Positions 24,285 to 32,837 of a DNA stretch of 64,000 bases are shown here, one piece after another (the first letter of the stretch is position 1; every line of letters starts with the position of its first letter). The stretch is from Aeromonas dhakensis. GTDB taxonomy: Bacteria > Pseudomonadota > Gammaproteobacteria > Enterobacterales > Aeromonadaceae. Position numbers and translations under genes: made by a program. The DNA is taken from assembly GCF_000820305.1 (NCBI RefSeq), contig NZ_CDBH01000072.1:1-64000 (forward strand). The letters run 5' to 3'. Below the pieces are notes generated by a model, which saw only the letters and a list, made by a program, of their open reading frames with translations, ran no database searches and was not told the origin of the DNA.

Positions 24285-26159
24285 ATGATGAAAAATCTAT
24301 CACTCAAGCAGAAGATACTGTTGTCAGTGGTCATCGCCCTCTCGCTGGTGATCCTGCTGCTCTCCTGGCAGAGCTATACCAGCCAGAAGTCCCTGTTGCT
24401 GCAAGGCAGTCAGGAACAGGTGCAACGCCTCGGCAACCAGCAGGCCGCCAGCGTCAGTGACTGGCTCGCGGCCCGTCGCGACGTCATTCAGGCGCTCGGC
24501 AACAAGGCCGGTGCCGAACCCCTCAACGCCCTGCAACAGGCGCAAGTCTCCGGCCGCTTCCAGCTCACCTACTTTGGCGAGAGCAGCGGCAAGATGAACG
24601 ACTCCGATCCCTCCATCAATCGTGACGGCTACGATCCCCGCTCCCGCGGCTGGTATCAGGAGGCGATGGGCAAGGGTGGCATGATCGTCACCAAGCCTTA
24701 CCTTGACGTGGCCTACAACATCATGGTGGTGACCCTGGCCCAGCCGGCGCAGGGCGGCGTGGTCGGCGGCGACCTCTCCATCGCCTCCCTGGTGGAAGAC
24801 GTCACCAAGATGAAGCTGCCGGCCGACGGTTTCGCCATCATGATGCACAAGGACGGCACCGTCATCGCCTACAAGGACGCGGCCAAGGCGATGAAACCGG
24901 CCACCGAGATCGACAACGATCTGACCAATGCCCTGATCGAACAGAGCAAGACCAGCAACAGCCTGGTGCCGGCCTACTTCGACGGCGAAGGGCGCGACAA
25001 GCTGCTGTGGGCGGTGGATATCCCAGACACCGACTGGGAGCTGGTGCTGGTGCTGGACAAGGAGACCCTGGAGGCGCCGCTCTCTTCCCTGCTGATGACC
25101 CAGCTCGGCCTGGCCCTGCTGGTGCTGGTAGGCAGCATCCTCGCCATCTCCTGGCTGGTCAGCCTGCTGTTGGGGCCCCTTGGCAAGGTCTCCCAGGCCC
25201 TGGCCCGCATCGCCGACGGTAACGGCGATCTGACCCAGCGCATCAAGATCGACACCAACGACGAGGTGGGTCAGCTGGCCAACAGCTTCAACCGCTTCGT
25301 CGGCAGCCAGCACCAGCTGATCGGCAACATCCGTCAGCTGGCCAACGAGCTGAACGCCGATGCCGAGCGCAGTCTGGTGACCAACCAGGCCGCCGTGGAC
25401 GAGTTGCAGCGCCAGCAGCAGGAGGTGACCATGGTCGCCACCGCGGTTACCGAGATGGCGAGCGCCACCATGGAGATCGCCGGCAACGCCGAGAACACCG
25501 CCGCCGCGGCCCAGCAGTCCGCCCAGAGCAGTGAGCAGGGCAAGATGTTGGTGAACCAGACCCGTCAGTCCATCAACGGTCTGGCCGAGGAAGTGGGGCA
25601 GGCGACCGAGGTGATCGGCGAGCTGAGCCGCCACGCCCAGGCCATCTCCGGCATCCTCTCCACCATTCAGGGCATCGCCGAGCAGACCAACCTGCTGGCG
25701 CTGAACGCGGCCATCGAAGCGGCCCGCGCCGGTGAACAGGGTCGCGGTTTCGCGGTGGTGGCGGATGAGGTGCGGGTGCTGTCGCGCCGCACCCAGGACT
25801 CAACCCAGGAGATCCAGTCCACCATCGAGACCCTGCAGCAGACCACGGCCCGTGCGGTGAGCCTGATGCAGACCAGTCAGGGGCTGGCGGACAACAGCGT
25901 GAAAGACGCCGATGCCGCTGCCGCTGCGCTCGAAGAGATCACCCAGGCAGTCAGCCTCATCTCCGACATGGCGGGCCAGATCGCCACGGCCGCCGAGGAG
26001 CAGACCCAGGTGACCGGCGAGATCACCCAGAATACCACCGCCATCAAGGATGTGAGTGACGAGATCACCGCCGCCGCCATGCGCGATCTGGATCAGGCCG
26101 AGAGTCTCAAGGGGCGGGCCACCGACCTGAACAAGCAGGTCTCGACCTTTATCCTGTAA
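24285..26159 (+). CDS. Methyl-accepting chemotaxis protein with dCache sensor domain
   Basis: A 624-residue transmembrane chemoreceptor. A first membrane helix (about residues 9-29) is followed by a periplasmic double-Cache domain (about 35-270) containing DPRSRGWYQEAM, an R-x-W-Y element like that of the amino-acid-binding dCache receptors. A second helix (about 275-300), a HAMP domain (about 300-355), and the cytoplasmic signalling domain follow, with the conserved hairpin tip EQTNLLALNAAIEAARA and the downstream GRGFAVVADEVR. It should signal to CheA/CheW. No C-terminal pentapeptide (NWETF-type) is present. Ligand class is inference. It is monocistronic and ends in a strong terminator. Confidence 0.92.
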   Translation: MMKNLSLKQKILLSVVIALSLVILLLSWQSYTSQKSLLLQGSQEQVQRLGNQQAASVSDWLAARRDVIQALGNKAGAEPLNALQQAQVSGRFQLTYFGESSGKMNDSDPSINRDGYDPRSRGWYQEAMGKGGMIVTKPYLDVAYNIMVVTLAQPAQGGVVGGDLSIASLVEDVTKMKLPADGFAIMMHKDGTVIAYKDAAKAMKPATEIDNDLTNALIEQSKTSNSLVPAYFDGEGRDKLLWAVDIPDTDWELVLVLDKETLEAPLSSLLMTQLGLALLVLVGSILAISWLVSLLLGPLGKVSQALARIADGNGDLTQRIKIDTNDEVGQLANSFNRFVGSQHQLIGNIRQLANELNADAERSLVTNQAAVDELQRQQQEVTMVATAVTEMASATMEIAGNAENTAAAAQQSAQSSEQGKMLVNQTRQSINGLAEEVGQATEVIGELSRHAQAISGILSTIQGIAEQTNLLALNAAIEAARAGEQGRGFAVVADEVRVLSRRTQDSTQEIQSTIETLQQTTARAVSLMQTSQGLADNSVKDADAAAAALEEITQAVSLISDMAGQIATAAEEQTQVTGEITQNTTAIKDVSDEITAAAMRDLDQAESLKGRATDLNKQVSTFIL

Positions 26160-26192
26160 GTGCTTGAACGCGGCGAACACGGCCGCCATGAC

Positions 26193-26227
26193 CAAGCCCC
26201 GCACTCTGCCGAGTGCGGGGCTTTTTG
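26193..26227 (+). terminator. Rho-independent terminator after the chemoreceptor
   Basis: AAGCCCCGCACT/GAGTGCGGGGCTT stem with a CTGCC-type loop and TTTTTG tail. Confidence 0.92.
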
Positions 26228-26293
26228 TTTATGGGTCTCGCCACGGCTATCCATGAAGGAAGTGGTGCAGAGAAGCTGGCGAGCAGAAATGGC

Positions 26294-26318
26294 AGAGCCC
26301 ACCAGGGGGTGGGCTCTG
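26294..26318 (-). terminator. Hairpin after gltS, probable terminator
   Basis: AGAGCCCACC/GGTGGGCTCT stem 27 bases after the gltS stop. The - strand tail has only a weak T-rich stretch, so termination efficiency is uncertain. Confidence 0.6.
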
Positions 26319-26344
26319 TTCATATACGTCTGACGGGAAATGAA

Positions 26345-27544
26345 TTACAGGAAGGGCAGTGCCAGGAACAGCTTGATCACCATGGCGTTGATGATGTCGA
26401 TGAAGAAGGCGCCCACCATGGGCACTACCAGAAACGCCAGGTGGGAGGGACCGAAGCGCTGGGTGATGGCTTGCATGTTGGCGATGGCGGTGGGGGTGGC
26501 CCCCAGACCAAAGCCGCAGTGGCCCGCTGCCAGCACGGCCGCATCATAGTTGCGGCCCATCACCCGGAAGGTGACGAAGATGGCGTAGAGCGCCATGGCC
26601 ACGGTCTGGGCCGCCAGCAGGATGAAGATGGGCAGCGCCAGGTTGGCCAGATCCCACAGTCGCAGGCTCATCAGCGCCATCGCCAGGAACAGCGACAGAC
26701 TGACGTTGCCGAGCAGGGAGACTTCGCGGTCGCTCACCTCGTGCCAGTTGAGCAGGGTCAGCACGTTGCGCAGCAGCACGCCGACGAACAGCACGCAGAC
26801 GAACACCGGCAGCTCGAAGGCGCCGCCCTTGAGGTAGGCGGAGAGCATCTCGCCCCCCTTCAGGCTGATGGCGATCAGCGCCAGGGTCTCGATCAGGCTG
26901 AAGGTGGTGAGCGGGCGCTCCATGTCCGGCATCTCGAAGCCTTGCGGCGCGTCGTCCCGGTTGTGCTCCTCGCCGGGCACCTGCACCTTCTTCACCAGAT
27001 AGCGGGCCACCGGACCACCGATCAGGCCCCCCAGCACCAGGCCGAAGGTGGCACAGGCGATGGCAAGCTCGGCGGCGGATTGCACCCCGTACTTCTCGGT
27101 GAAGGTGGCACCCCAGGCCGCCCCGGTACCGTGGCCACCGGAGAGGGTGATGGAGCCGGCCAGCAGTCCCATGTGGGGATCCAGACCGAGCAGGGTGGCC
27201 AGACCCACCCCCAGGCTGTTCTGCACCAGCAGCAGGCCGGTGACCACCAGCAGGAAGGTGAGCACCGCCTTGCCGCCGCGCTTGAGACTGGCGAGATCGG
27301 CGGAGAGACCGATGGAGGCGAAGAACGCCAGCATCAGCGGGGTTTGCAGGCTGGTATCGAACTGCAGCTCCATCTGCAGGGTGGCGCGCAGCAGCAGCAG
27401 CACCAGGGCAACCACCAGGCCGCCGGCAACCGGTTTGGGGATGTTGAAGGTGCGCAGCAGCCCGACTCGGGTCACCAGCAGACGACCGAGCAGCAACACC
27501 AGGGTGGCTGCGACCAGGGTGGCGTAGGAATCAAGTTGTAGCAT
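26345..27544 (-). CDS. gltS: Sodium/glutamate symporter
   Basis: A 399-residue inner membrane carrier with about ten helices, matching GltS: the N-terminus LDSYATLVAATLVLLLGR, a first re-entrant region with SITLSGGHGTGAAWG (about residue 142-156), and the C-terminal half with GFGLGATPTAIANMQAIT. It imports glutamate with sodium. A GGGAG sits 6 bases before ATG 27544. It is a single gene flanked by hairpins. Confidence 0.95.
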   Translation of the reverse strand: MLQLDSYATLVAATLVLLLGRLLVTRVGLLRTFNIPKPVAGGLVVALVLLLLRATLQMELQFDTSLQTPLMLAFFASIGLSADLASLKRGGKAVLTFLLVVTGLLLVQNSLGVGLATLLGLDPHMGLLAGSITLSGGHGTGAAWGATFTEKYGVQSAAELAIACATFGLVLGGLIGGPVARYLVKKVQVPGEEHNRDDAPQGFEMPDMERPLTTFSLIETLALIAISLKGGEMLSAYLKGGAFELPVFVCVLFVGVLLRNVLTLLNWHEVSDREVSLLGNVSLSLFLAMALMSLRLWDLANLALPIFILLAAQTVAMALYAIFVTFRVMGRNYDAAVLAAGHCGFGLGATPTAIANMQAITQRFGPSHLAFLVVPMVGAFFIDIINAMVIKLFLALPFL

Positions 27545-28057
27545 TCAGTACTCCCATGTTGATTGGCTGTGTCTTTCGTTGATGCAGACTCACAGATTCA
27601 GCCGGGATAAAAACAGTGTGGCTCAGGTGCCAACAAAGAAGGGGCGACATGCCCCCGCCCCACGTAAGAATGGGACCGGTGCGGGCCTGAATTGATCAGG
27701 CATCCAGATGAGATTTATGAAAAATCGAGCGGATAGTAGCAAAAAACACCACTTATATCCACATTTGTCAGATAAATGGTCGCTCATTGTGTTTGTTGTG
27801 AAATTTAACACTATCGGGTTAGTTGCGGTGCAAGCCGGGGTGAGGGCTATTTCCTGGCTGTCATTTGGGGCGCCAGTCCCTATAATTCGGCGGTTTTTGG
27901 CCCGCGGACGGCACTGGTGGGATGTGAGCCTGCGGCCTGGCGCGCTATCATGTGCGGGCTTTCGGCCCATGGCGAATGCGGCAGGCAGTCGATGCCACCG
28001 TTTCGTCCCGTTTGAGCCACGATTCGCGGCTGTTGTGCCCATCAAAGAGGAGAGGGT
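27545..28057. other. Intergenic region between divergent gltS and ansA
   Basis: About 510 bases. The central part (about 27700-27830) is AT-rich and includes TTGTGAAATTTAACAC (about 27797-27812), a partial CRP-like dyad. The part near ansA is GC-rich. A 117-codon frame from 27708 lacks a ribosome binding site and low-complexity or family features, and is probably chance. No RNA gene was recognised. Confidence 0.4.
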
Positions 28058-29065
28058 GTGAAGAAGTCCATCTATATCGCCTACACAGGCGGCACCATAG
28101 GGATGCAGCGTTCCGACCACGGCTATGTGCCGATGGCGGGCTTCATGGAAGACTGTCTGGCGCGGATGCCCGAGTTCCATCGTCCCGAGATGCCGGATTA
28201 CCATATTCACGAATATGCGCCCCTCATCGACTCTTCCGACATGACGCCGGCGGACTGGCAGCGCATCGCCGAGGACATTCGTGACAACTACGAGAAATAC
28301 GACGGTTTCGTCATCCTGCACGGCACCGACACCATGTCGTTCACCGCCTCGGCGCTCTCCTTCATGCTCGAGGATCTGCACAAGCCGGTGATCATCACCG
28401 GCTCCCAGATCCCGCTGGCGGAGCTGCGCTCCGATGGTCAGCAGAACCTGCTCAACGCCCTCTACATCGCGGCCAACTACCCGATCCACGAGGTGACGCT
28501 GTTCTTCAACAACCAGCTCTATCGCGGCAACCGCAGCAAGAAGGTGCACGCCGACGGCTTCCACGCCTTCGATTCGCCCAACTACCCGCCGCTGCTCAAT
28601 GCCGGCATCGCCATCTCGCTGGAGGCAGGCGAGCTGGGCGTGCCGTCCGAGCGGCCGTTGGTGCTGCACGACATCACCCCCCAGCCCATCGGTGTGGTGA
28701 CCCTCTATCCCGGCATCTCGGCCGAGGTGATTGCGAACATCCTGCAGCAGCCGGTGCGGGCGCTGATCCTGCTCTCGTTCGGGGTGGGCAATGCGCCGCA
28801 GAATCCGGCCATGCTGGCGCTGCTCTCCGAGGCATCGGCCCGTGGCGTCATCATCGTCAACCTGAGCCAGTGTCTGCACGGCAAGGTCAACATGGGGGGC
28901 TATGCCACCGGCAACGCCCTGTCGCGGGCCGGGGTCATCTCGGGCTTCGACATGACCGCCGAGGCGGCGCTGACCAAGCTGCACTTCCTGCTGAGCCAGG
29001 ATCTGCCGGCGCCGCGCATCCGCGAGCTGATGCAGCAGTCCCTGCGGGGTGAGCTGACCCCCTGA
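28058..29065 (+). CDS. ansA: Type I (cytoplasmic) L-asparaginase
   Basis: A 335-residue enzyme similar to E. coli AnsA (338). The two catalytic threonines lie in AYTGGTIGMQ (residues 8-17) and LHGTDTMSFTAS (about 89-100), and there is no signal peptide, so it is the cytoplasmic low-affinity type. It hydrolyses asparagine to aspartate and ammonia. The GTG start at 28058 is preceded by GAGGAGAGGG, a strong ribosome binding site. Confidence 0.94.
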   Translation: MKKSIYIAYTGGTIGMQRSDHGYVPMAGFMEDCLARMPEFHRPEMPDYHIHEYAPLIDSSDMTPADWQRIAEDIRDNYEKYDGFVILHGTDTMSFTASALSFMLEDLHKPVIITGSQIPLAELRSDGQQNLLNALYIAANYPIHEVTLFFNNQLYRGNRSKKVHADGFHAFDSPNYPPLLNAGIAISLEAGELGVPSERPLVLHDITPQPIGVVTLYPGISAEVIANILQQPVRALILLSFGVGNAPQNPAMLALLSEASARGVIIVNLSQCLHGKVNMGGYATGNALSRAGVISGFDMTAEAALTKLHFLLSQDLPAPRIRELMQQSLRGELTP

Positions 29066-29292
29066 GAAACTGTCCACGACCTTACTGCGAAGCCGTGATC
29101 AAGGCTCATGTGCTGCTCGGAATCCTCATGTATGCGTATACACTCCGGTTCCTGCGCTGCTCTTCACCTTGTTGACGTCTTCTCGCGACAGGTTGTGAAC
29201 AGCTTCTGACCTCCCTACCATGGGGGGATAGGGGATAGATCGAGGTGGCGAGGTTTGCCATGAAGATCGCCGGCAGGTGGCCCGCTTACGGT

Positions 29293-29350
29293 TCGCAGCT
29301 GCGAGCCTGCTCCCTTCTCCCCTGGCGGGAGAAGGGCCGGGGATGAGGGG
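29293..29350. repeat. REP-like palindromic repeat
   Basis: TCGCAGCTGCGA (29293-29304) is a perfect palindrome, followed by CCCTTCTCCC and GGGAGAAGGG (29312-29321, 29327-29336) around a five-base loop, then CCGGGGATGAGGGG. The latter form, on the other strand CCCC(T)CATCCCCGGCCCTTCTCCC, is a widespread intergenic repeat of many Proteobacteria. A 76-codon frame that reads PLIPGPSPARGEGSR across it is the usual spurious translation of this repeat. It may have come by REP-type dispersal. Confidence 0.6.
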
Positions 29351-29369
29351 TATCACTCTGCAGAGATAA

Positions 29370-29402
29370 AAAAGAGGGGAGCCATAATGGCTCCCCTCTT
29401 TC
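29370..29402. terminator. Terminator between ansA and yeaC
   Basis: AAGAGGGGAGCCAT/ATGGCTCCCCTCTT is a 13-14-bp perfect stem with A-runs and T-runs on both sides; it can serve ansA and the convergent gap-yeaC pair. Confidence 0.9.
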
Positions 29403-29437
29403 GTTCCGTTACCGCGATAGGTGACGTGCGGCCTACC

Positions 29438-29731
29438 TCAGTGGCTGAGGTCGACCCGCACTATCTCTTCCTCGTCGCGATACTGACGCTTGAGCTCGCT
29501 CTTGCTCTTCATCACGATCTCGCCGTCACGGCCGATGTTCATGTGCTCAGGGTTCTCAAGGTGCATCGCCTGCCAGGCCATTACCGCCTGCAACGACGTG
29601 GCCTTCTGTTCGTCGGTGAGCGGTTTGCCATCGGGCCACTTGCCGAGCTCGACCGCCGTCTTGAGGCGTTCGTACACCTCTGCGGGCATCTGCCTGATTG
29701 CTTGCAAAAACTCACCTTGTTGAAACGACAT
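29438..29731 (-). CDS. yeaC: DUF1315 family protein (YeaC-like)
   Basis: A 97-residue soluble protein. MPAEVYERLKTAVELGKWPDG (in two parts) and MKSKSELK closely follow E. coli YeaC. No function is established. The start at ATG 29731 was chosen because GGAGAAGG stands 9-10 bases upstream; an in-frame GTG at 29749 would put that site inside the gene. It lies 40 bases after the gap-like gene on the same strand; yeaC is also close to gapA in E. coli. Confidence 0.85.
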   Translation of the reverse strand: MSFQQGEFLQAIRQMPAEVYERLKTAVELGKWPDGKPLTDEQKATSLQAVMAWQAMHLENPEHMNIGRDGEIVMKSKSELKRQYRDEEEIVRVDLSH

Positions 29732-29771
29732 CCGGCCTTCTCCTTGCACATTGAGCCATGACGAATCGGGA

Positions 29772-31202
29772 TCAGACCGGCAGATCCTGGCGAACTGCGC
29801 CAGCCATCTGCTCCATCACCCGCACTACCTGACAACTGTACCCGAACTCGTTGTCATACCATACGTAGAGCACGCAGTGATCCCCCTCGGCGATGGTGGC
29901 CTGGGAGTCGACGATGCCCGCAAAGCGGGAGCCCACCATGTCGGAGGAGACCAGCTCGGTGCTGGCGCTGAAGTCTATCTGGCGATGCAGGGCGGAGCTC
30001 AGCGCCATCTGCTGCAGATAGGCGTTGAGGCTCTCCCGATCGGTGGTCTGTTCCAGCGAAAGGTTGATGATGGCTAGCGACACGTTGGGTGTAGGCACCC
30101 GGATGGCGTTGCCGGTCAGCTTGCCCTTGAGCTCGGGCAGCGCCTTGGCCACCGCCTTGGCGGCGCCGGTGCTGGTCATCACCATGTTGAGGGCCGCGCT
30201 GCGACCGCGTCGCTCGCCCTTGTGATAGTTGTCGATGAGGTTCTGGTCGTTGGTGTAGGAGTGGACCGTCTCCACGTGACCGTGGCGGATACCGTACTTG
30301 TCCTGCATCACCTTGAGCACAGGGGTGATGGCGTTGGTGGTGCAGGAGGCGGCGGAGATGATCTTGTCATCCGGGCCTATTACCTCGTGGTTGACCCCGA
30401 ACACCACGTTCTTCATCTCCCCCTTGCCGGGAGCGGTCAGCAGCACCCGGGCGGCGCCGCGCGCCTTGAGGTGCTCGGACAGACCCGCCTCGTCACGCCA
30501 GACGCCGGTGTTGTCGACGATCAGCGCATCGTGAATGCCGTAGGCGGTGTAGTCGATGTCGGCCGGGCTGTTCGCATAGATAACCTGGATGAAGGTGCCA
30601 TTGGCGATGATGGCGCTGCGTTCCACATCCACTTCGATGGAGCCGTTGAAGGGGCCGTGTACCGAGTCACGGCGCAGCAGGCTGGCACGCTTCTCCAGAT
30701 CCCCGTCGCGACCGCCACGCACCACGATGGCACGCAGCCGCAGGGAGTTGGCGGCGCCGGTGCGCTCGATCAGCAACCGGGCCAGCAGACGGCCGATGCG
30801 GCCGAAGCCGTACAGCACCACGTCGGTCGGAGCCGGTACGCCGCGACCCAGGGCCGGTGCCAGCTTGGCACGCAGGTAGTCGTCGATGCCGGCGTCATCC
30901 TGGTGATCCTGCCAGTAACCCACGGCCAGCTTGCCCAGATCGATCTCGGCGGCGGTCGGGTTCAGGGCCAGGATGGCTTGCAGCAGGGGAAAGCTCTGTT
31001 GGATCGGGAGGGGGGCTCCCTGGTGGCGGCGAACGACCCGGTGGGCCTTGAGGATATCGATGGTGGAGGCGTTTTGCAGCGGGCGTCCGAAGATGGTGAT
31101 CTCGATCCCTTGCTGACGGTAGAGGCGACCGATCAGGGGTTGCATGGCTTCGGCGAGCTCCTGGCTCTCCTGCCACGCCTGCAGATAGTGCTCGTGGGTC
31201 AT
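29772..31202 (-). CDS. Glyceraldehyde-3-phosphate dehydrogenase, long form with N-terminal extension
   Basis: A 476-residue protein, about 140 residues longer than standard GAPDH (about 330). Residues 1-125 form a helical extension with no motif I recognise. The NAD-binding fold then starts (VVLYGFGRIGRLLARLL, about 128-144) and the catalytic site is SAASCTTNAITPVL with Cys at about 288. His is expected in the VETVHSYTNDQ segment. The phosphate-binding RRGRSAALNMV and the DNEFGYS terminus are intact. Similar long GAPDHs occur in Vibrio, Shewanella and Pseudomonas relatives, distinct from GapA. Coenzyme and metabolic direction (glycolytic or gluconeogenic) cannot be settled from the sequence. 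The extension is present from a normal ATG at 31202. Confidence 0.88.
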   Translation of the reverse strand: MTHEHYLQAWQESQELAEAMQPLIGRLYRQQGIEITIFGRPLQNASTIDILKAHRVVRRHQGAPLPIQQSFPLLQAILALNPTAAEIDLGKLAVGYWQDHQDDAGIDDYLRAKLAPALGRGVPAPTDVVLYGFGRIGRLLARLLIERTGAANSLRLRAIVVRGGRDGDLEKRASLLRRDSVHGPFNGSIEVDVERSAIIANGTFIQVIYANSPADIDYTAYGIHDALIVDNTGVWRDEAGLSEHLKARGAARVLLTAPGKGEMKNVVFGVNHEVIGPDDKIISAASCTTNAITPVLKVMQDKYGIRHGHVETVHSYTNDQNLIDNYHKGERRGRSAALNMVMTSTGAAKAVAKALPELKGKLTGNAIRVPTPNVSLAIINLSLEQTTDRESLNAYLQQMALSSALHRQIDFSASTELVSSDMVGSRFAGIVDSQATIAEGDHCVLYVWYDNEFGYSCQVVRVMEQMAGAVRQDLPV

Positions 31203-31412
31203 TAACCAGATCCTTTATTTCACGTTGTTGGGGCAAATAGAAATTCGTCGAATGCAGATCAGTGTAGGGGTGTATATTTCGTTATATTATTCTGCAGTCG
31301 CGGCCTTATACGGCGCGCGCATTGTAATGGATATGTAACCGGTTTGCTAGCCGTAGGTGGCCGCTCGAGGCTCCCGTTGTTATCAACCTGCGTTTTCAAC
31401 AAGATGTGAGCC

Positions 31413-32213
31413 ATGGCCAATTTGCCCCTGCGACAGACCTTCATCATGCTTTCCGTCGGCCTTGCCGTTGCGGGCTGCAATGACGACCGGATCCACAATA
31501 TTTGCAGCAACCATCCCGAGCTCTGTCAGGATCTGGTAGACGATGGCTGGTGCCGCTACGAGCGTACCGACATCATTCGCAGCCGCTTCTATCTCAAGGA
31601 GGAGGGGACGGATCGGCGCAAGTATGAGCTGATGCGCAACCTGGAGCGCTACCTCAAATGTGCCGAACGCTCCACCAACATCGAGTACAAGAATGCCCGC
31701 GAGCAGAAGAGCCCGCGGGTGGAGGGGATGCTGGCGGCCGGCGACCAGCTGGCCCAGCTCGATGCCGCCACCCGCAACGCCAAGGATCCCTATCTGCTGC
31801 TCTGGCACTGGACCAACAACACCAACGAGCTGGCCCGCCAGCAGTTTCTGGCGCTGGAGGGGCAGCCCGCGCTGGAGGAGCCCGAACTGCAGCTGGCGCT
31901 CGGGGGCATCTATGCCAAGCGCGAGCCGCAAAAGGCCATCGCGCTGATGCAGCACGCCCTCTCTCTCTACCGGGAAGGGGATCAGGTGAACGGCCGCATC
32001 CTCACTTCCCTCAGCACCCTCTACATGGGCCAGAAGGAGTACGGGCAGGCCTATCTGTGGGGCAAGGTGAGCGAGTCGTTCCAGAACGCCGCCGAGGTGT
32101 CGGCCAGCCGTTTCAGCCTCTACCACTCCCTGAGCAAACAACAGCAGGAGGGTCTGGACAGCCAGGCCGCCATCCTGGTCGAACAGCTGAAAAGCGGAAC
32201 CTATCGTCCCTGA
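31413..32213 (+). CDS. Lipoprotein of the DUF2989 type with helical repeats
   Basis: A 266-residue protein. A lipobox (GLAVAGCND, Cys about residue 22) follows a hydrophobic segment; the Asn/Asp after Cys is ambiguous for sorting. Six further cysteines lie before about residue 85 (CSNHPELC, WCRYER, LKC), which may make disulfides. The C-terminal half is helical with TPR/Sel1-like spacing (LALGGIYAKREPQKAIALMQHAL, read in two parts). This pattern fits the DUF2989 family of marine gammaproteobacterial lipoproteins, whose function is unknown. It is followed at 6 bases by the Nudix gene. Confidence 0.65.
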   Translation: MANLPLRQTFIMLSVGLAVAGCNDDRIHNICSNHPELCQDLVDDGWCRYERTDIIRSRFYLKEEGTDRRKYELMRNLERYLKCAERSTNIEYKNAREQKSPRVEGMLAAGDQLAQLDAATRNAKDPYLLLWHWTNNTNELARQQFLALEGQPALEEPELQLALGGIYAKREPQKAIALMQHALSLYREGDQVNGRILTSLSTLYMGQKEYGQAYLWGKVSESFQNAAEVSASRFSLYHSLSKQQQEGLDSQAAILVEQLKSGTYRP

Positions 32214-32219
32214 GTCCTG

Positions 32220-32777
32220 ATGAACCACATTGAACCTCTGGCCAGCGACTGGCCGCACCCCTTCGACATCCGGCTCACCCACGGCCGGGTCAATACGGAT
32301 GGCCGCCAGCTGGAGCGGGTCACAGTCCGGGCCATCGTGCTGCGTGGCGACCAGCTGCTGCTGGTGCACTCCAGTGTCAACGGCGATCTCATGTTTCCCG
32401 GTGGCGGCATCGAGCACGGGGAGTGCCACAACACGGCCCTGGCCCGCGAGCTGCGCGAAGAGTGTGGCGCCGAGCTGGTGGCGGTCGGCGCCCTGCTCGG
32501 GCAGACGCGGGAGTACCGTCCGGCCCGCGAGACCGACTACGACGCCTACTGTATCCGTTCCTTCTACTACCTCTGTCAGGTGGGGGAGAACTGGAGCGAG
32601 CCGCGGCCCCAGCCCTACGAGATCAGGCTCGGCTTCACGCCGGGCTGGTTCGAGCTGGCCGAGGCGCTGCAGACCAACAAGACCCAGCTGGCGGGCTCCT
32701 GCCCCCAGTGGACGGCGCGGGAGACCCGGGTGCTGGCCGAACTGCAGCACTGGCACGGTGCCGGCCTGCTGGGCTGA
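32220..32777 (+). CDS. Nudix hydrolase
   Basis: A 185-residue protein with a complete Nudix box GGIEHGE-x7-RELREECGAE (about residues 61-83), which fits G-x5-E-x7-R-E-U-x-E-E-x-G-U and binds the metal. An N-terminal beta region (VTVRAIVLRGDQLLLVHS) precedes it. Nudix enzymes hydrolyse nucleoside diphosphates linked to another group; the substrate is not evident. It starts 6 bases after the DUF2989 gene (same transcript likely) and ends before a strong terminator. Confidence 0.9.
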   Translation: MNHIEPLASDWPHPFDIRLTHGRVNTDGRQLERVTVRAIVLRGDQLLLVHSSVNGDLMFPGGGIEHGECHNTALARELREECGAELVAVGALLGQTREYRPARETDYDAYCIRSFYYLCQVGENWSEPRPQPYEIRLGFTPGWFELAEALQTNKTQLAGSCPQWTARETRVLAELQHWHGAGLLG

Positions 32778-32793
32778 GCACTTTCACTGCACC

Positions 32794-32824
32794 ATAAAAA
32801 AACCGCCGATTGGCGGTTTTTTTG
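32794..32824. terminator. Terminator between the Nudix gene and sppA
   Basis: AAAAAAACCGCC/GGCGGTTTTTTT stem with GATT loop; works for both convergent genes. Confidence 0.9.
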
Positions 32825-32837
32825 CGTTGGTTGCCGA

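Noticed and set aside
27708..28061. 117-codon + strand frame before ansA
   Set aside because: No ribosome binding site, no family resemblance, overlaps the ansA start; the region is the gltS/ansA promoter.
29126..29356. 76-codon - strand frame reading PLIPGPSPARGEG
   Set aside because: Typical false translation of the REP-like repeat; appears in many genomes and is not a gene.
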